Below, piece by piece: positions 54,967 through 64,000 of a stretch of DNA of 64,000 nt (positions are counted from its first letter, which is position 1; every line of letters starts with the position of its first letter). The stretch lies in assembly GCA_008508345.1 (NCBI GenBank), contig QNGE01000430.1:62001-126000 (forward strand). The letters are read 5' to 3'. The notes beneath the pieces were generated by a model, which was given only the letters and a program-made list of their open reading frames with translations, was not told the DNA's origin and searched no databases. Made by a program: the position numbers and the translations under genes. The DNA is from Paragonimus westermani (Eukaryota > Platyhelminthes > Trematoda > Plagiorchiida > Troglotrematidae).

Positions 54967-55217
54967 TGACTGTTGACACTCTCGACAGTGTTTGGTTGCA
55001 TGTCTGTATTTACTCGTTTGTTCGATCGCCCAAGGTCACAAATACAATTGCAATTTCCGGTCGCTAGCTACTGGTCTGTCGCGCTTTGCTTCTGTCGTGC
55101 TTTGCTTACAGCTTGCTTTCCCGGTCTTCTTACAATAAACGTCACTGTCCCTTAATCGTTTTTTCTGGTTTAATTATTGTAGAGAATAGGCACGGTTCTA
55201 TACAGGAACGTTCCAGT
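54967..55217 (+). repeat. CsRn1-type LTR (copy B)
   Basis: Aligns with the LTR at 33940-34178 in the same orientation (shared gtttgttcg, gcttacagct, gagaataggcacg and the ctctacatc end). It sits between the integrase and the 3' LTR of the Mag-like element, with no gag after it. It is probably a solo LTR or a fragment inserted there. Confidence 0.6.
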
Positions 55218-55296
55218 CCTCTACATCCTGTATTGCAACATTTCAATGCCCCAAGAAGGTCAGAAGGAATGGCAAATATGGACGCAGAGGCTTCTA

Positions 55297-55311
55297 GAGG
55301 GAAGGAAAGTT
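55297..55311 (+). promoter_or_regulatory. Putative polypurine tract
   Basis: A purine run agagggaaggaaag sits directly before the start of the downstream direct repeat, where a Ty3 element needs the plus-strand primer. No other purine run of this kind is near. Confidence 0.5.
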
Positions 55312-55560
55312 GAGGTGAAAAACTACTCAATTCACCGCTTATATATAACCCCGATAAAACAAAAGATCTGACAAACGTCCAATCCAAATATCGCGTTAAA
55401 GATATAACAATAAAATTGGACGAACGGTCTCAGTGTTGTGCTCCCGTCATCCGCCAATTTGTTCCGTATTCCACAAATTAACATACAGCTTATGACAACG
55501 CATGTGCTAATAGGATCAGCAAATGACAGACCGATTTATTTAGTATTGTCCTATATCGTA
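55312..55560 (+). repeat. Putative 3' LTR of Mag-like element, truncated
   Basis: Aligns with 50581-50830. Homology stops near 55560, about 150 bp short of the expected length. The following sequence appears to belong to the next element. Confidence 0.6.
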
Positions 55561-55564
55561 GCGA

Positions 55565-55847
55565 TCCTATTTGTTTATTGCTAACAGCGATAAAGTTACA
55601 GTTAACATTTGTACTCTTTTTCCTCCCCACATTTTGTATGCGCTTAAACGTTTGTTTGAACGAGTATGGTTGCCGGCATGTCACCCGCGCACTCGAACGT
55701 TCGGTTCCGGTGCCTGCTCGCTTGGCGTTTTGCTGTACTAACGTTCCATCTCGCTCTCGTCGACTTCACGTTTCGGCAATGTATTTCTTGTCTACTCGTT
55801 GCGTTGTTCGTAACTTACCGGGCATAGCCCGTCCGAATTCCGCAAAT
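55565..55847 (+). repeat. Putative 5' LTR of CsRn1-type element
   Basis: Sequence between the truncated LTR and a primer-site-like TGGTGAGC (55848). Its end (gcccgtccgaattccgcaaat) resembles tgccgtccgaacccccac near 60570, which also leads into aattggtg at 60610. The match is weak over the rest, so the boundaries are tentative. Confidence 0.35.
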
Positions 55848-55865
55848 TGGTGAGCTCATTTAGGA
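55848..55865 (-). promoter_or_regulatory. Putative primer-binding site
   Basis: TGGTGAGCTCATTTAGG resembles the tRNA-Trp type primer site (TGGTGACCCC...) that I recall for CsRn1-clade elements, with several mismatches. It is followed by AT-rich leader and gag at 55989. Confidence 0.4.
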
Positions 55866-55988
55866 TATATATCCGTGTATACCTGAGTTCACTTTTTCTC
55901 CCCTCATCACTTTTTGGGTGCGTATGTTGTATATATGTTGCATATATATGTATAAATTTATATATCCGTTTCCATTCGCTCGGTCGTT

Positions 55989-56630
55989 ATGAACACTAAA
56001 GAGGTCAAGTCCGAATTCTCGTCTTTCGTATCGTTGATCACGCTAGCTGTTCCCGCTTTTGGGGATCTCAATCTAGAGCAGTGGTTCGCTGTGTTGGAAA
56101 TAGAGTTCGGCAACCGACGCATAACAAATGACTCGGACAAGTTCTCGCAGCTTATACCGCGTCTTCGCCGAGATATGCGGAACCTGATTGGTGATATCTT
56201 ACTAGGGTAGACAACCGATCGTCATGAGTCTACAAGCACACTATTCTTAAGGAAACACAGCCATCCGGTAAAATACGTTTGAAACAACTGTTCCAACGGC
56301 TACAGTTGGGCGGCAGGAAGCCGTCGGTTTTTCTTTGGGAGACGCGACATGTAACAGGAAAATCACGGTTGCTTGAGTCATTTTTACAAGAGTTGTGGAT
56401 ACAGAGATTGCCTGAGTGCACACAGGGACTACTCTCCGTGTTACACTCACGTTCGTTAAGTGACCTAACGGTTCCGGCCGATGCAATAAATGAGCGTTTC
56501 CGAGGCACAAGGCAGCCAGCAGTAGTTGCGCAGATAGTTAAATCGAACACTCCGGCGAATCATTTGTTGGCCACGAAGGACGCCGAAATAGCAAGGCATT
56601 GGAATGCCGTGAATGCGACCTTTTAGAAAA
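55989..56630 (+). pseudogene. Gag capsid region (CsRn1-type)
   Basis: The first frame (55989-56210) starts MNTKEVKSEFSSFVSLITLA and contains LNLEQWFAVLEIEFGNRRIT then DSDKFSQLIPRL. This matches the W-F--LE--F---I--D--KF segment of CsRn1 gag. After a stop, the next frame (to 56626) has KQLFQRLQLGGRKPSVFLWE then LQELWIQRLPECTQGLLSVL, the L-LG-RKPS--LR--R and F---LW-QRLP segments. A single capsid precursor of about 250 residues is thus split in two. The ATG at 55989 lies 140 bp after the primer-site-like sequence. Confidence 0.75.
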
Positions 56631-56909
56631 AACACTGAGATAGCTCAGCTGCGGCGTGAACTGGCTGATTATCGCCCCAACATACAACCTAATAGGTCGA
56701 CGGCTAGAATTCTTCCAACGCGCCCCCGATCACCGCCCGAACTAAAAACCGGTGGTGCCTGTTGGTATCATGGGACGTATGGTGAAAACGCCGGACGATG
56801 CCGGTCGCCATGCAGCTGTCGTGCTAACAAACGTTTAAACCAGAAGGTCGGCTTCTTCTATCGACGACAGTCACAGGCCAGTCAAACAGCAGTCGCCTTT
56901 TCTTTCTGA
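56613..56909 (+). pseudogene. Gag nucleocapsid with CHCC motif (CsRn1-type)
   Basis: The frame begins with a short coiled stretch (EIAQLRRELADYRPN) and ends with CWYHGTYGENAGRCRSPCSC. C-x2-H-x9-C-x3-C is the gag motif that marks the CsRn1 clade, in place of the usual CCHC knuckle. The motif residues are all present. The frame overlaps the end of the previous one. Confidence 0.75.
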
Positions 56910-56979
56910 AAGATTTGACCTCCAAAATGCATTTTTTTAATCAACACATGAGCGGAGGTTAGTGTCCTCCCGCATTCGG

Positions 56980-57332
56980 TAACTGGTGCGCGATTAGAAT
57001 CCGGCGCTACTCCCCGAGCTGCAAACGGTACGCCCATTAGAACCTTCGGTCGTCGGCTGGTGAATTTAAACTTCGGTCTCGGGCGCGATTTTCTCTGTGT
57101 TTTTCTTGTGGCCGATATTCCTTTCCCTATCGTTGGTATCGACTTCCTCCGATATTTCGAGTTACTATTCGACGCACGTCGATGGCGTCAGATCGATATC
57201 TCGACAAAACTAAACGTTCCGGGCAAGCCGTCGCACGCGGATGTGAGCAGTCCTATGCTAGCCAATCCCTCTAGTTCGCGGGCCTTGCTGGAAACAATTA
57301 TCCGAATTCCCTCAACTGGTCCGCCCCGCTAA
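56980..57332 (+). pseudogene. Aspartic protease C-terminal part (CsRn1-type)
   Basis: The frame contains RLVNLNFGLGRDFLCVFLVA then DIPFPIVGIDFLRYFELLFD. This matches the protease end (DFGLRR-F-W-F-VADV-FPI-GADFL--F-LLVD). The catalytic D-T/S-G part should lie near 56960 but is only poorly readable. The tail (VPGKPSHADVSSPM) is the spacer to RT. Confidence 0.7.
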
Positions 57333-57339
57333 CGAACTA

Positions 57340-58900
57340 CCAGTCGTGACAACCGACGTCGGGCATCACATTGTCGCACGAGAGCCGCCAATTCGATGTC
57401 GTCCGCGCCGCTTAGCTCCCGAAAAGCTCAAAATCGCCCGAGCCGAATTCGAGCCTATGCTCCAACTCGGCATTAACCGTCCGTCCAATAGTTCGTGGGC
57501 TTCGCCATTGCACTTGTTGCTTAAAGACACTGATAACGACTGGCGCCCGTGAGGCAACTATCGAAATCTGAACGACGCAACCACTTCCGATAGGTATCCA
57601 ATTCCCCACATTCAGGACTTTACGGCAAACCTATCACGTAAACAGATATTCACAAAAATCGACCAGATTCCCGTAGCCTCCGAAGACGTTCCAAAGAGAG
57701 CAGTCATAACACTGTTCGGACTATTCGAATTCTCACGCATGCCGTTTGGTCCGGTTAACGCTGCTCAGACTTTCCAACGTTTTATTCATGACGTGTGTCG
57801 TGGACTGGACGGTGTTTATCCGTACTCAGATGATATCTTAGTGGCTAGCTGATCTCAGGAGGAACATTGCGTACACTTGCGTTTATTATTCACTTGGTTG
57901 TCGCATCATGGGATGACCATCCACATAGCTAAATGCTTTCTCGGGGCGTCCCGCATAGCCTCCCTAGGTCACAGTATATCCACGAGCGGGATCGGACCTC
58001 TCCCCGACAAAGTGCAGGCAATAGTGGACTACCCGGAGCCCAAATCGTTCAAACAACTTCGCTATTTCGATGGTTCAGCGAATTTTTACCGTCATTTCGT
58101 TCCTAACTGTGTCCGTCTAATGCTCGCCGAACTACTCAGAGGTAAAGCAAGCTCATTCTTATTTTCAACGGCCACAAAAATGACCTTCACTAATTTAAAA
58201 AGGGCTATCGCCAATATAGCATCACTGTTGCATCGTCATCCGTCTGCTCGCCTATCGCTAACCGTGGATGCATCAGACGTGGCTGTAGGAGCGGTTCTGC
58301 TGTAGCAACTCGGTGCCCATTGGTGTCCACTAGCCTTTTACTCAAAACGGTTACAACCAAGTGAGTCACGGTTTGGTGATTTTTGGAAGGAGCTGTTAGC
58401 GGTATATCTCGGCATTCTCCATTTTTGACAGGCTCTTGAAGGCAGGGACTTTATCGTATTCACAGACTTTAAGCCGCTGACGTACGTGTCACGCCCGACG
58501 ACCGACAAGTGTTTCCCCAGAGAAACCAGACATCTGGACTATATCGCTCAGTTCACGACCGATATTCGTCATATTTCAGGTATGGCGAACCCAGTCACCG
58601 ATGCTCTCTCGCGCATTATTGCTACGCTCGGCACGACAGAAAGCTCAGTAAGGCTGGTGACGATCGCAGCCGCACAGGACAACGACCCGGAGATAGAACA
58701 ACTTCGCCGGTCCAGGTCCCTTAAATTAGAAAGAGTTCTAATGAATTCCGCCGGTGATATAATTATTCATGACACTTCACAAGGCATTCCTCGTCCAGCT
58801 TTTCCATTGGCCTGCCGCCGCCGAATTTTCGATACGTTGCATAACATGTCCCACCCTGGCATACGTTCAACAGTCAAAATGGTCACGCAGCGTTTCGTCT
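57340..58900 (+). pseudogene. Reverse transcriptase and RNase H (CsRn1-type)
   Basis: RT begins VTTDVGHHIVAREPPIRCRP, then LAPEKLKIARAEFEPMLQLG, SSWASPLHLLLKD and GNYRNLNDATTSDRYPIPHI. Motif A reads FTKIDQIPVA with Asp kept. Motif C reads PYSDDILVAS with YSDD intact. In-frame stops occur at 57550-57552 and 57850-57852. The connection and RNase H follow (58020-58480), with LTVDASDVAVGAVLL keeping the first Asp and EGRDFIVFTDFKPLTYV keeping a later one. A stop follows VGAVLL, and another follows ILHF. Apart from the stops, the active-site residues are mostly preserved. Confidence 0.85.
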
Positions 58901-59530
58901 GGCGCAGCGTCAATCGCGACGTCCGCACATGGGCGAAAGCGTGCATACACTGCCAGTGATCTAAGATTCATCGTCACACGCGTCCCTCAGTGGAAAATTT
59001 TGCAGTCCCTGACGAGCGTTTCTATCATGTGCACGTCTACCTGGTCAGACCCCTGCCACCCTCGGATGGGTATACTTACATCCTGACATGCGTAGACAGG
59101 GTTACACGTTGGCCAGAGGTTACACCAATTCCGAATTGCTCGTCAGAAACTGTCGCACGGGCATTCTTGGAACGTTGGGTCGCTCAATTTGGTTGCCCTG
59201 CTGTAGTGACTACCGATCGCGGGTCACATGTAGACTTGACCTTCACTTCACTCCTCAACGCACTAGGCTGTAATAGAATTCGGACAACAGTTTACCACCC
59301 GGCAGCCAACGGGTTGGTTGGGCGTTCGCATCGGAACTTGAAAAGTTCATTATCCGCTAGCAACCACCCCTCATGGCACGAGGTATCCGTAACGCGTTGA
59401 AGGCAGACCTGCATACCACCTCCGCCCAGTTGGTCTATGGGTGGTCCTTACGTTTACCCGGCGAGTTGGTTGCCCTACGCGCAACAGGACCCATCAACTT
59501 TGCGGATTATGGTGAGCGGTTAGTCTAACA
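58486..59530 (+). pseudogene. Integrase (CsRn1-type)
   Basis: The zinc domain is complete (DTLHNMSHPGIRSTVKMVTQ ... ACIHCQ, HHCC), followed by a stop. In the core, FYHVHVYLVRPLPP stands where HVDLVGPLPP is normal, so the first catalytic Asp is Tyr. VTTDRGSHVDLTF keeps the second Asp. HPAANGLVGRSHRNLKSS replaces the third residue, Glu, by Gly (normally NG-VER-HR). Two of the three DDE residues are therefore lost. After 59400 the frame shifts and reads LHTTSAQLVYGWSLRLPGEL, as in the family. Confidence 0.85.
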
Positions 59531-59960
59531 CATGAGACTTCTCTGACCACTTCCATCGGGAAAACAGACAACGCCCACGTACGTACATCCTCGTCCGTCA
59601 ACTTGTTCTCATGCTTTGGTTCGTGCGGTTACTCCTCATCGACCTTTGCACCCGCCGTATACCGGACCGTTCCGCGTACTCGCACGCTATGCCAAGACTT
59701 TCGTGTTGGAACGCAATGGTAAACGCGAGGTGATCTCTATCCATAGACTGAAGCCAGCGTTTGTAGAAGTACCCGATAAAGAAACTGATTCACGAGCAGC
59801 AACGTCCTCTTCGGTCGGTACATTACCTAGCGTTGGCACAGATTCGGGTTTAGTTGTGACTCAGCCTGCCTCGACGGAGCCGAGCCCACAGATCAGACGC
59901 GGGCGAGATTTGCGGAGGCCAGTGCGATTCGCAGATTACGTGAACGTTCGCCGTATCTAA
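59530..59960 (+). pseudogene. Integrase C-terminal tail (CsRn1-type)
   Basis: The frame contains ALVRAVTPHRPLHPPYTGPF then RVLARYAKTFVLERNGKREV and ISIHRLKPAFV. This is the small barrel-like domain (V-V--P-R-L-PPY-GPF-VL-R--K-F-L---G-----S-DRLKPA) at the end of Ty3 integrases. It ends with a Ser/Thr-rich tail and RRPVRFADYVNVRRI before a TAA stop, close to the normal end of CsRn1 pol. Confidence 0.75.
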
Positions 59961-60609
59961 TTTTTATTGTCGCACCGCGAAGGACTTACCGTCGCCCATC
60001 CGACGGAGAAGGCCTGGCCAACGAAGGTGGTTCAGCACCAGTATAACCCTGATCCCGTTCATGTCCGCCCGCCGCGGCACTTTGGTGTTCAAAACCGTGC
60101 ACAGAAACCGGGTAAATTTGTTGGTTCTTTAAATCAGAAAATTCGTTCCCACCGTTTGTATTCCCCAGTTCCTCACTAACCTGACACTTACTCCCGCTGG
60201 CTTAACCACCCCTCTTGTTTTTTTACTAATATGTCGACAAACGTCCGCGACGAGAGTAGCCACTCTTTTCTTGGTCTACTCGCGTGACCGCCTAGCCTTG
60301 ACCGTTGAGGAACCACTGATTTTGTTGGACGAATGTATGGTTTTGAACGATTGGGATTGGTTAACTGCTAGTATTAGTGCATTTTCTCGAATAATTGTTA
60401 GTGTACTTCTTAGCCGAAACCAGCAAGCGCATACAAATTGAATTTAAATTGTGTAACGGGGCTTGCTGCTGTGTTGTCGGTGCTGTTTTAGTCTACTTTT
60501 GTGTAAGACGTGTGCGTGGCTCGCTGGGCCTTCGGATCATGCTTGTTCGTACCGTTTCCTTTTTTCATGACTGCCGTCCGAACCCCCACTTCGGGAGGAC
60601 GCTGTCAAT
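59961..60609 (+). other. 3' untranslated/LTR-like interval
   Basis: Sequence between the end of one pol and the next gag. A second short frame (59967-60179) has no known match. The end (about 60565-60612, with ccgtccgaac and aattggtg) resembles the putative LTR end at 55830-55850. This may therefore be the 3' LTR of the CsRn1-type element, the 5' LTR of the next element, or both merged. The start of the LTR was not located. Confidence 0.35.
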
Positions 60610-60681
60610 TGGTGCGTCCACGTTGAGCAAAAGTCGATCTGCGAATGTTATAGGCATTCAAATTATATTTGGCTAGCCTGC

Positions 60682-61062
60682 ATGTTACAATTTGGCTACC
60701 CTGCTGAAAGCCAAAGAAGACAAATGCCAATAAAACAGACGAAAGGTGATAAAACCCACAACGAAGAAGGCATGATCGACGCGATGACAGAGGCAATAAC
60801 CACCCTCACACAGACAGCCGAGAATCTCCTTCTGTTCCAGCCAGCGACCGCAATGCTTCCTCTGCCGATGCCGGAGAAGATTTTCCCGGGGATGCCGTAT
60901 CTACGATGGGAAGGCATAACGAAGCTGTACATCGATCAGTCTCACGCTGCTCGATGTAAAATAGCTCTCTTTTCTCTCCCGTCAGGTGAGGTGCTGGATA
61001 CTGTTTTGAACAGTCAAGTGATGGATGGTGAGATCGGTGACGGACCTCCAAGAGTTAAGTGA
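60682..61062 (+). pseudogene. Gag N-terminal fragment (third Ty3 element)
   Basis: A 126-codon open frame with MLPLPMPEKIFPGMPYLRWE then ALFSLPSGEVLDTVLNSQV. This matches a gag start of the type P-P-P--F-PGEDY--WE----Y-, with ----LL-LL-GEVYD-. The frame runs into RT sequence at the deletion point (about 61045) and stops. The capsid C-terminal part and zinc knuckle are gone. Confidence 0.55.
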
Positions 61063-61420
61063 CCACATTACCCATCAATGTCTCGTTTACTTGTGGGCTG
61101 TCATTGTCCACAGGAAGACAAACAAGGACCACCCACGAAGTCTACCCAGCGTCTCTGAAAGGCTGTCGCAAGTAGGCCTGACGCCCAACCCCTCCAAGTG
61201 TCACTTAATGCAAAGGGAGTTACCATTTCTGGGTAATGGATGTATGGGGGCGTCATTTGAACGGATCCGAAGAAAGTTGAGCGGGTTTTGACGTGGTCTA
61301 CGCCGCAAAACACTGAGAAGGTGCGTAGTATTCTGGGAATTGCCCCGTATCACAGAAGATTCATACCGGGATTCGCACGCATAGCCAGCCAACTACACAC
61401 CCTCCAGAGAAAAATCGAAA
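61045..61420 (+). pseudogene. RT distal part (third Ty3 element)
   Basis: The frame 61025-61291 reads CLVYLWAVIVHRKT where (V)YLDDIIVHAKT is usual. The two Asp of motif C are Trp-Ala, so the polymerase site is gone even in the surviving part. It continues LSQVGLTPNPSKCHLMQREL and PFLGNGCMGASF, then after a shift ILGIAPYHRRFIPGFARIAS, the connection to RNase H. Confidence 0.75.
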
Positions 61421-61945
61421 ATTTGAATGGTCCGGGGAGTGTGGAGTGACGTTCGTGGCCAACCGACGTTCTTTATGTTCCACGCCTATCTTATCACTAT
61501 CACACTTCTCGCCCGCAGCCGGCAGTTACACCTTGGATACTGATGCTAGTGACTATGCTATTGGGACCGTATAGTCGCAAAAGAGTTCTAATGGACACAA
61601 GAGGGTGATTGCTTACGGAAGCAACGCTCTTAGCAGGAGAGAACGGAATTATTGTACCACCAGGAAAGAGATGCCAGCCCTGGTTTCCTTTGTGGAACAG
61701 TCCCGGCACTGACTGTCAATCTCTTCGTCGTCTTCAGGACTTTAAGTACGCGGAGGGTCAGATTGCGCGCCGGCAGGGGACTCTTCAAAAATATGACCTC
61801 CAGCGTAAACATCGGGCTGGGAGAAGTCATGCTAACGCAGGTGCATTATCCAGAAGGCCCCAGCATGCTCATGGAGACTGCCCGTCTTGTGGTACGAAAC
61901 ACGTGACACTAATCACACTGGAAGGTGCGGACTGTGAGTGATGGC
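61420..61945 (+). pseudogene. RNase H remnant (third Ty3 element)
   Basis: SYTLDTDASDYAIGTV (about 61530-61575) keeps the first Asp of RNase H. After a stop it continues HKRVIAYGSNALSRRERNYC and RKEMPALVSFVEQ, which includes the Glu-containing helix in degraded form. The later part is broken by shifts. The end resembles the family's HRAGRSHANAGALSRRP (about 61810-61865). Confidence 0.7.
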
Positions 61946-61989
61946 GGACGGTTGTCACTTAGAAGAGAAAAAGAGACTAGAGAAGTAAG

Positions 61990-62935
61990 CTTACACGTAA
62001 AGAGATGATGGAAAAGTTACGAAAGTCACTGTCTGTTGGTAATGCAAGACCACCCAGTGAAGAGCGAGGGCGTTCTGTCTTTCGATTACCTGCCCAACAA
62101 TTGCAAAAGAATCGTCGTCCCACGATCAACGGTAGACAAGATTTTAGAAGACCCCCACAGAGAGTCGGAACATGGCGGAATAAACAAGCTGGAAGCAGCA
62201 GCCAGACGACACATTTGGTGACCACATTTGCGTCGTGATGTAGCAAATTTCTGCCATCAGTGTGAAAAATGTGGCCGTTTCAAGAATCTCAGGAACGAAC
62301 AGGAGGCTCCACTTCAGCCATTGCATACCGGCTATCCAAATAAATTAGCTGATGTGGAAAACATAGGCCTCTTAACAGAGACTTCAAGAGACAGACGGTA
62401 TATGCTTGTGTTGACGGACTATTTCAAAAAATGGTGCGAAGCAGCAGCCCTGTCTCACATTAATGCGAAAACGGTTGGCACTGGGTGTGCTGTTGGGAGC
62501 ATCGGGACAGCTGCACTCTGACCAGAAGTCGAATTTCGAGAGTGCGCTTTGCAAGAGATCTGTGGTGTCCTGGGAACGAACGACCGCTTATCACCCCCAA
62601 AGCAACGGGCACTTCGAAAGAACCAATCGCTCAATTTGGCAGCTGCTCAAAGCCTCTGTAGATCGCAATACGCTCGACTGGGATCTGGAGATTCCGAGGT
62701 GTGTGCTGGCCTATGGCGGCTGTGTTCATGCGTCTACTAAACAATCACCTCACTCCTTATGGAATGGCGGAGAAATTCAACTACCGCGTGATATCTGCCA
62801 GCCCTCGGTGGTCCGAAAACAGCCCAAGACGACGGAATACGCTTGCAAGTTGATTGATACTCTATTTAGCACAAGAAATGGGAAGATCACTCTTGCAGGG
62901 CGCATATCTGCATCAGGAGGAGTATTATGACAGCA
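61990..62935 (+). pseudogene. Integrase (third Ty3 element)
   Basis: The zinc domain spans frames: PHRESEHGGINKL and then FCHQCEKCGRFKN (HHCC). The core has VENIGLLTETSRDRRYMLVL then TDYFKKWCEA. The first Asp (as in VDI-GPLPET) appears replaced by Asn. LHSDQKSNFESALCKRS keeps the second Asp, and TTAYHPQSNGHFERTNRSIW keeps the Glu. The tail AYGGCVHASTKQSPHSLWNG follows. A shift near 62500 separates the two halves. Confidence 0.8.
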
Positions 62936-63017
62936 GGGTGTTTGGGGACCCTTTGAGAAGTTGGGATAAGGTGTGGTTACACAAAATAACGGTGCTCCAG
63001 GGTGTCTCTAAAATCTG

Positions 63018-63299
63018 TTGACACGTAGGAAGGGACAGTTTTCCGTAGAGCTTATGACATCTGATTCAACCTGTCTAATAAAAGATCCGACGTTCCCAAC
63101 TAATCAACCAATGTTCGTCCACTACAACCGCTTGAAGTCGTTCACGGATAGCACCGACAACGATTCAGAAGGAGCAGCTGCAGACAATGTGCCGGAGTTA
63201 GGGTCAGAGGTCGAGGCTTCGCCAGAGGGAGGCCTGGGTGTGGTACCAAGGACGCTGTCCTGGGTAGTGGAGAGTAGTGTAAAACGAAACCGAAACTAA
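63018..63299 (+). pseudogene. Integrase C-terminal tail (third Ty3 element)
   Basis: The frame contains FSVELMTSDSTCLIKDPT and then QPMFVHYNRLKSFTDST. This is the final strand and the -VVH-NRLKP- signature of Ty3 integrase tails. An acidic, low-complexity tail ends at the TAA at 63297-63299. Confidence 0.65.
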
Positions 63300-64000
63300 G
63301 AAGACGCGCGTAGTATGTCTTAAAACCGCTGCTAGCCACTCTCCCGGACTTTTGGTGTTTTGTCGGGAAACGCTTGACCTAATTGCAGCGTCTGGCGGTA
63401 GCCTGCATCCAGAATGATCGCGTCTGTAAGGAGCGAACGCCCATGAATTCCCTTCATGCTGAGCAACTGATTTGGATCCGAAAGGGAGGATGGTCGCATT
63501 GGTGAGTTTCTTATCAAGGTGATGCCAAGTGGCAAGAAAATCAGTATAAGTCAAATGGAGGAAGACAACAACGAAACTCGATAGTGAATCCACTGGATTT
63601 ACAAGATCCCAAACTAACATTTTACGTGAATATGAACAAATGCAGCAGTCGCGTAATGTGGGAGCGATCAAGCGTGAATTAGACCAGGGTGCATATAAAC
63701 AAAGGTTCAGCAGTGGGAATTGAGCAGGAAATTCAAGTCGAACCAAACTTCCACCAGCAAACGATATCAAGATTCAGTGATACATCAGGGGTAACGTTCA
63801 CGACAGAAGTGATTTGTTGTCCTTGTGTCATTCTTTGCCAGAAAGGCTTGTAATCGCCACCCGGAAAGTTTGCAGTGAGAAGTATCAACAAGGAGAAGGT
63901 AAATAAAGGCTGGAAACATGGTGACCGACTTTCTATAAGGCTGGACAATCGTCAGACAGTTATTCCATCAGCGTTATCGTAGAAATATTTCGGTCCAACC
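63300..64000. other. Possible 3' LTR or flank, nothing firm
   Basis: No protein or repeat could be matched within the window. A 3' LTR of the third Ty3 element may lie here. The long minus-strand frame (63770-63204) lies partly opposite the pol tail and has no family match. Confidence 0.35.

Larger units (their letters stand above)
50577..55560 (+). mobile_element. Mag-like Ty3/Gypsy element, LTR-flanked, with nested inserts
   Basis: Gag (50990-51496), zinc knuckle (51688-51729), protease-RT (51860-52854), RNase H (about 52860-53560) and integrase (about 53690-54260) lie between direct repeats 50581-50830 and 55312-55560. The protease (VDTGSSESII) and RT style (EDGIISQVNSSAWTTPIVVV) resemble the Mag/K02A2.6 group more than CsRn1. 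Between integrase and the 3' repeat lie a foldback SINE, an N gap and a CsRn1-type LTR, suggesting later insertions. Stops and shifts occur throughout. Confidence 0.75.
55565..59960 (+). mobile_element. CsRn1-type Ty3/Gypsy element, nearly complete
   Basis: Gag, CHCC motif, protease, RT, RNase H, integrase and C-terminal tail occur in order on the plus strand over about 4 kb, with roughly ten stops or shifts. Clade assignment rests on the CWYHGTYG...C...C gag motif, the protease end (FPIVGIDFLRYF) and integrase wording (GYTYILTCVDRVTRWPEV). Protein-level order is complete, so this is a recently intact but inactivated copy. Its 3' LTR is uncertain. Confidence 0.85.
60682..63299 (+). mobile_element. 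Third Ty3/Gypsy element, internally deleted
   Basis: A gag N-terminal part (60682-61062) is followed within 20 bp by the distal RT, then RNase H, integrase and tail. The rest of gag, the protease and most of RT are missing, about 1.5-2 kb judged from family size. The wording (EKIFPGMPYLRWEGITKLYI in gag; LVLTDYFKKWCEAAAL in integrase) differs from both neighbouring elements, so this is a separate Ty3 lineage. Confidence 0.8.

Noticed and set aside
63204..63770. 188-codon minus-strand open frame
   Set aside because: Partly antisense to the tail of a Ty3 pol and without any recognisable domain.

Overview
This is eukaryotic, AT-rich nuclear DNA. It contains one recognisable single-copy gene split by large GT-AG introns, and many broken retroelements. 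The mix suggests a parasitic flatworm, probably a digenean fluke. It includes Ty3/Gypsy elements of the CsRn1 type (CHCC gag motif, spacer and RT similar to those of the family named from Clonorchis), several Penelope-like elements (PLEs) with GIY-YIG endonuclease domains, a Mag-like Ty3 element, a BEL/Pao remnant and a tRNA-derived SINE. The species cannot be fixed from the sequence alone. Two single-N gaps (26381 and 54672) show this is a draft assembly.

Layout. 1-11,600: mostly featureless AT-rich DNA with one degenerate PLE (about 3.8-5.3 kb, + strand). 11,602-18,521: the last four exons of a smoothelin-type calponin-homology (CH) protein gene on the + strand. All three introns are GT-AG and their phases match. 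An antisense PLE remnant sits in the first of these introns. 18.5-26 kb: noncoding DNA, one possible exon of unknown identity (22.84-23.0 kb), and a PLE whose 5' side is an inverted copy of its own 3' end (23.1-24.7 kb). 26.3 kb: a 49-bp direct duplication on both sides of an N. 27.1-29.3 kb: the longest PLE copy, on the - strand, with its RT active-site motif intact but several frame breaks. 30.9-31.7 kb: two SINE fragments. 33.9-34.7 kb: an LTR followed by a gag fragment of CsRn1 type. 40.9-41.9 kb: an integrase-tail fragment and a possible LINE endonuclease fragment.

46.3-63.3 kb is a dense block of retrotransposons, nearly all on the + strand: a SINE bounded by 47-bp inverted ends; a CsRn1-type RT fragment; a BEL/Pao integrase remnant; a Mag-like Ty3 element with an LTR pair, interrupted by a foldback SINE and a CsRn1-type LTR; a nearly complete CsRn1-type element (gag to integrase); and a third Ty3 element with most of its RT deleted. 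Every element carries stops, frameshifts or lost catalytic residues, so none looks autonomous.

The observation most worth pursuing is a shared architecture. Two SINE copies and one PLE copy each have an inverted copy of their own 3' end joined to their 5' side. No CRISPR array, operon or bacterial-type system is present.
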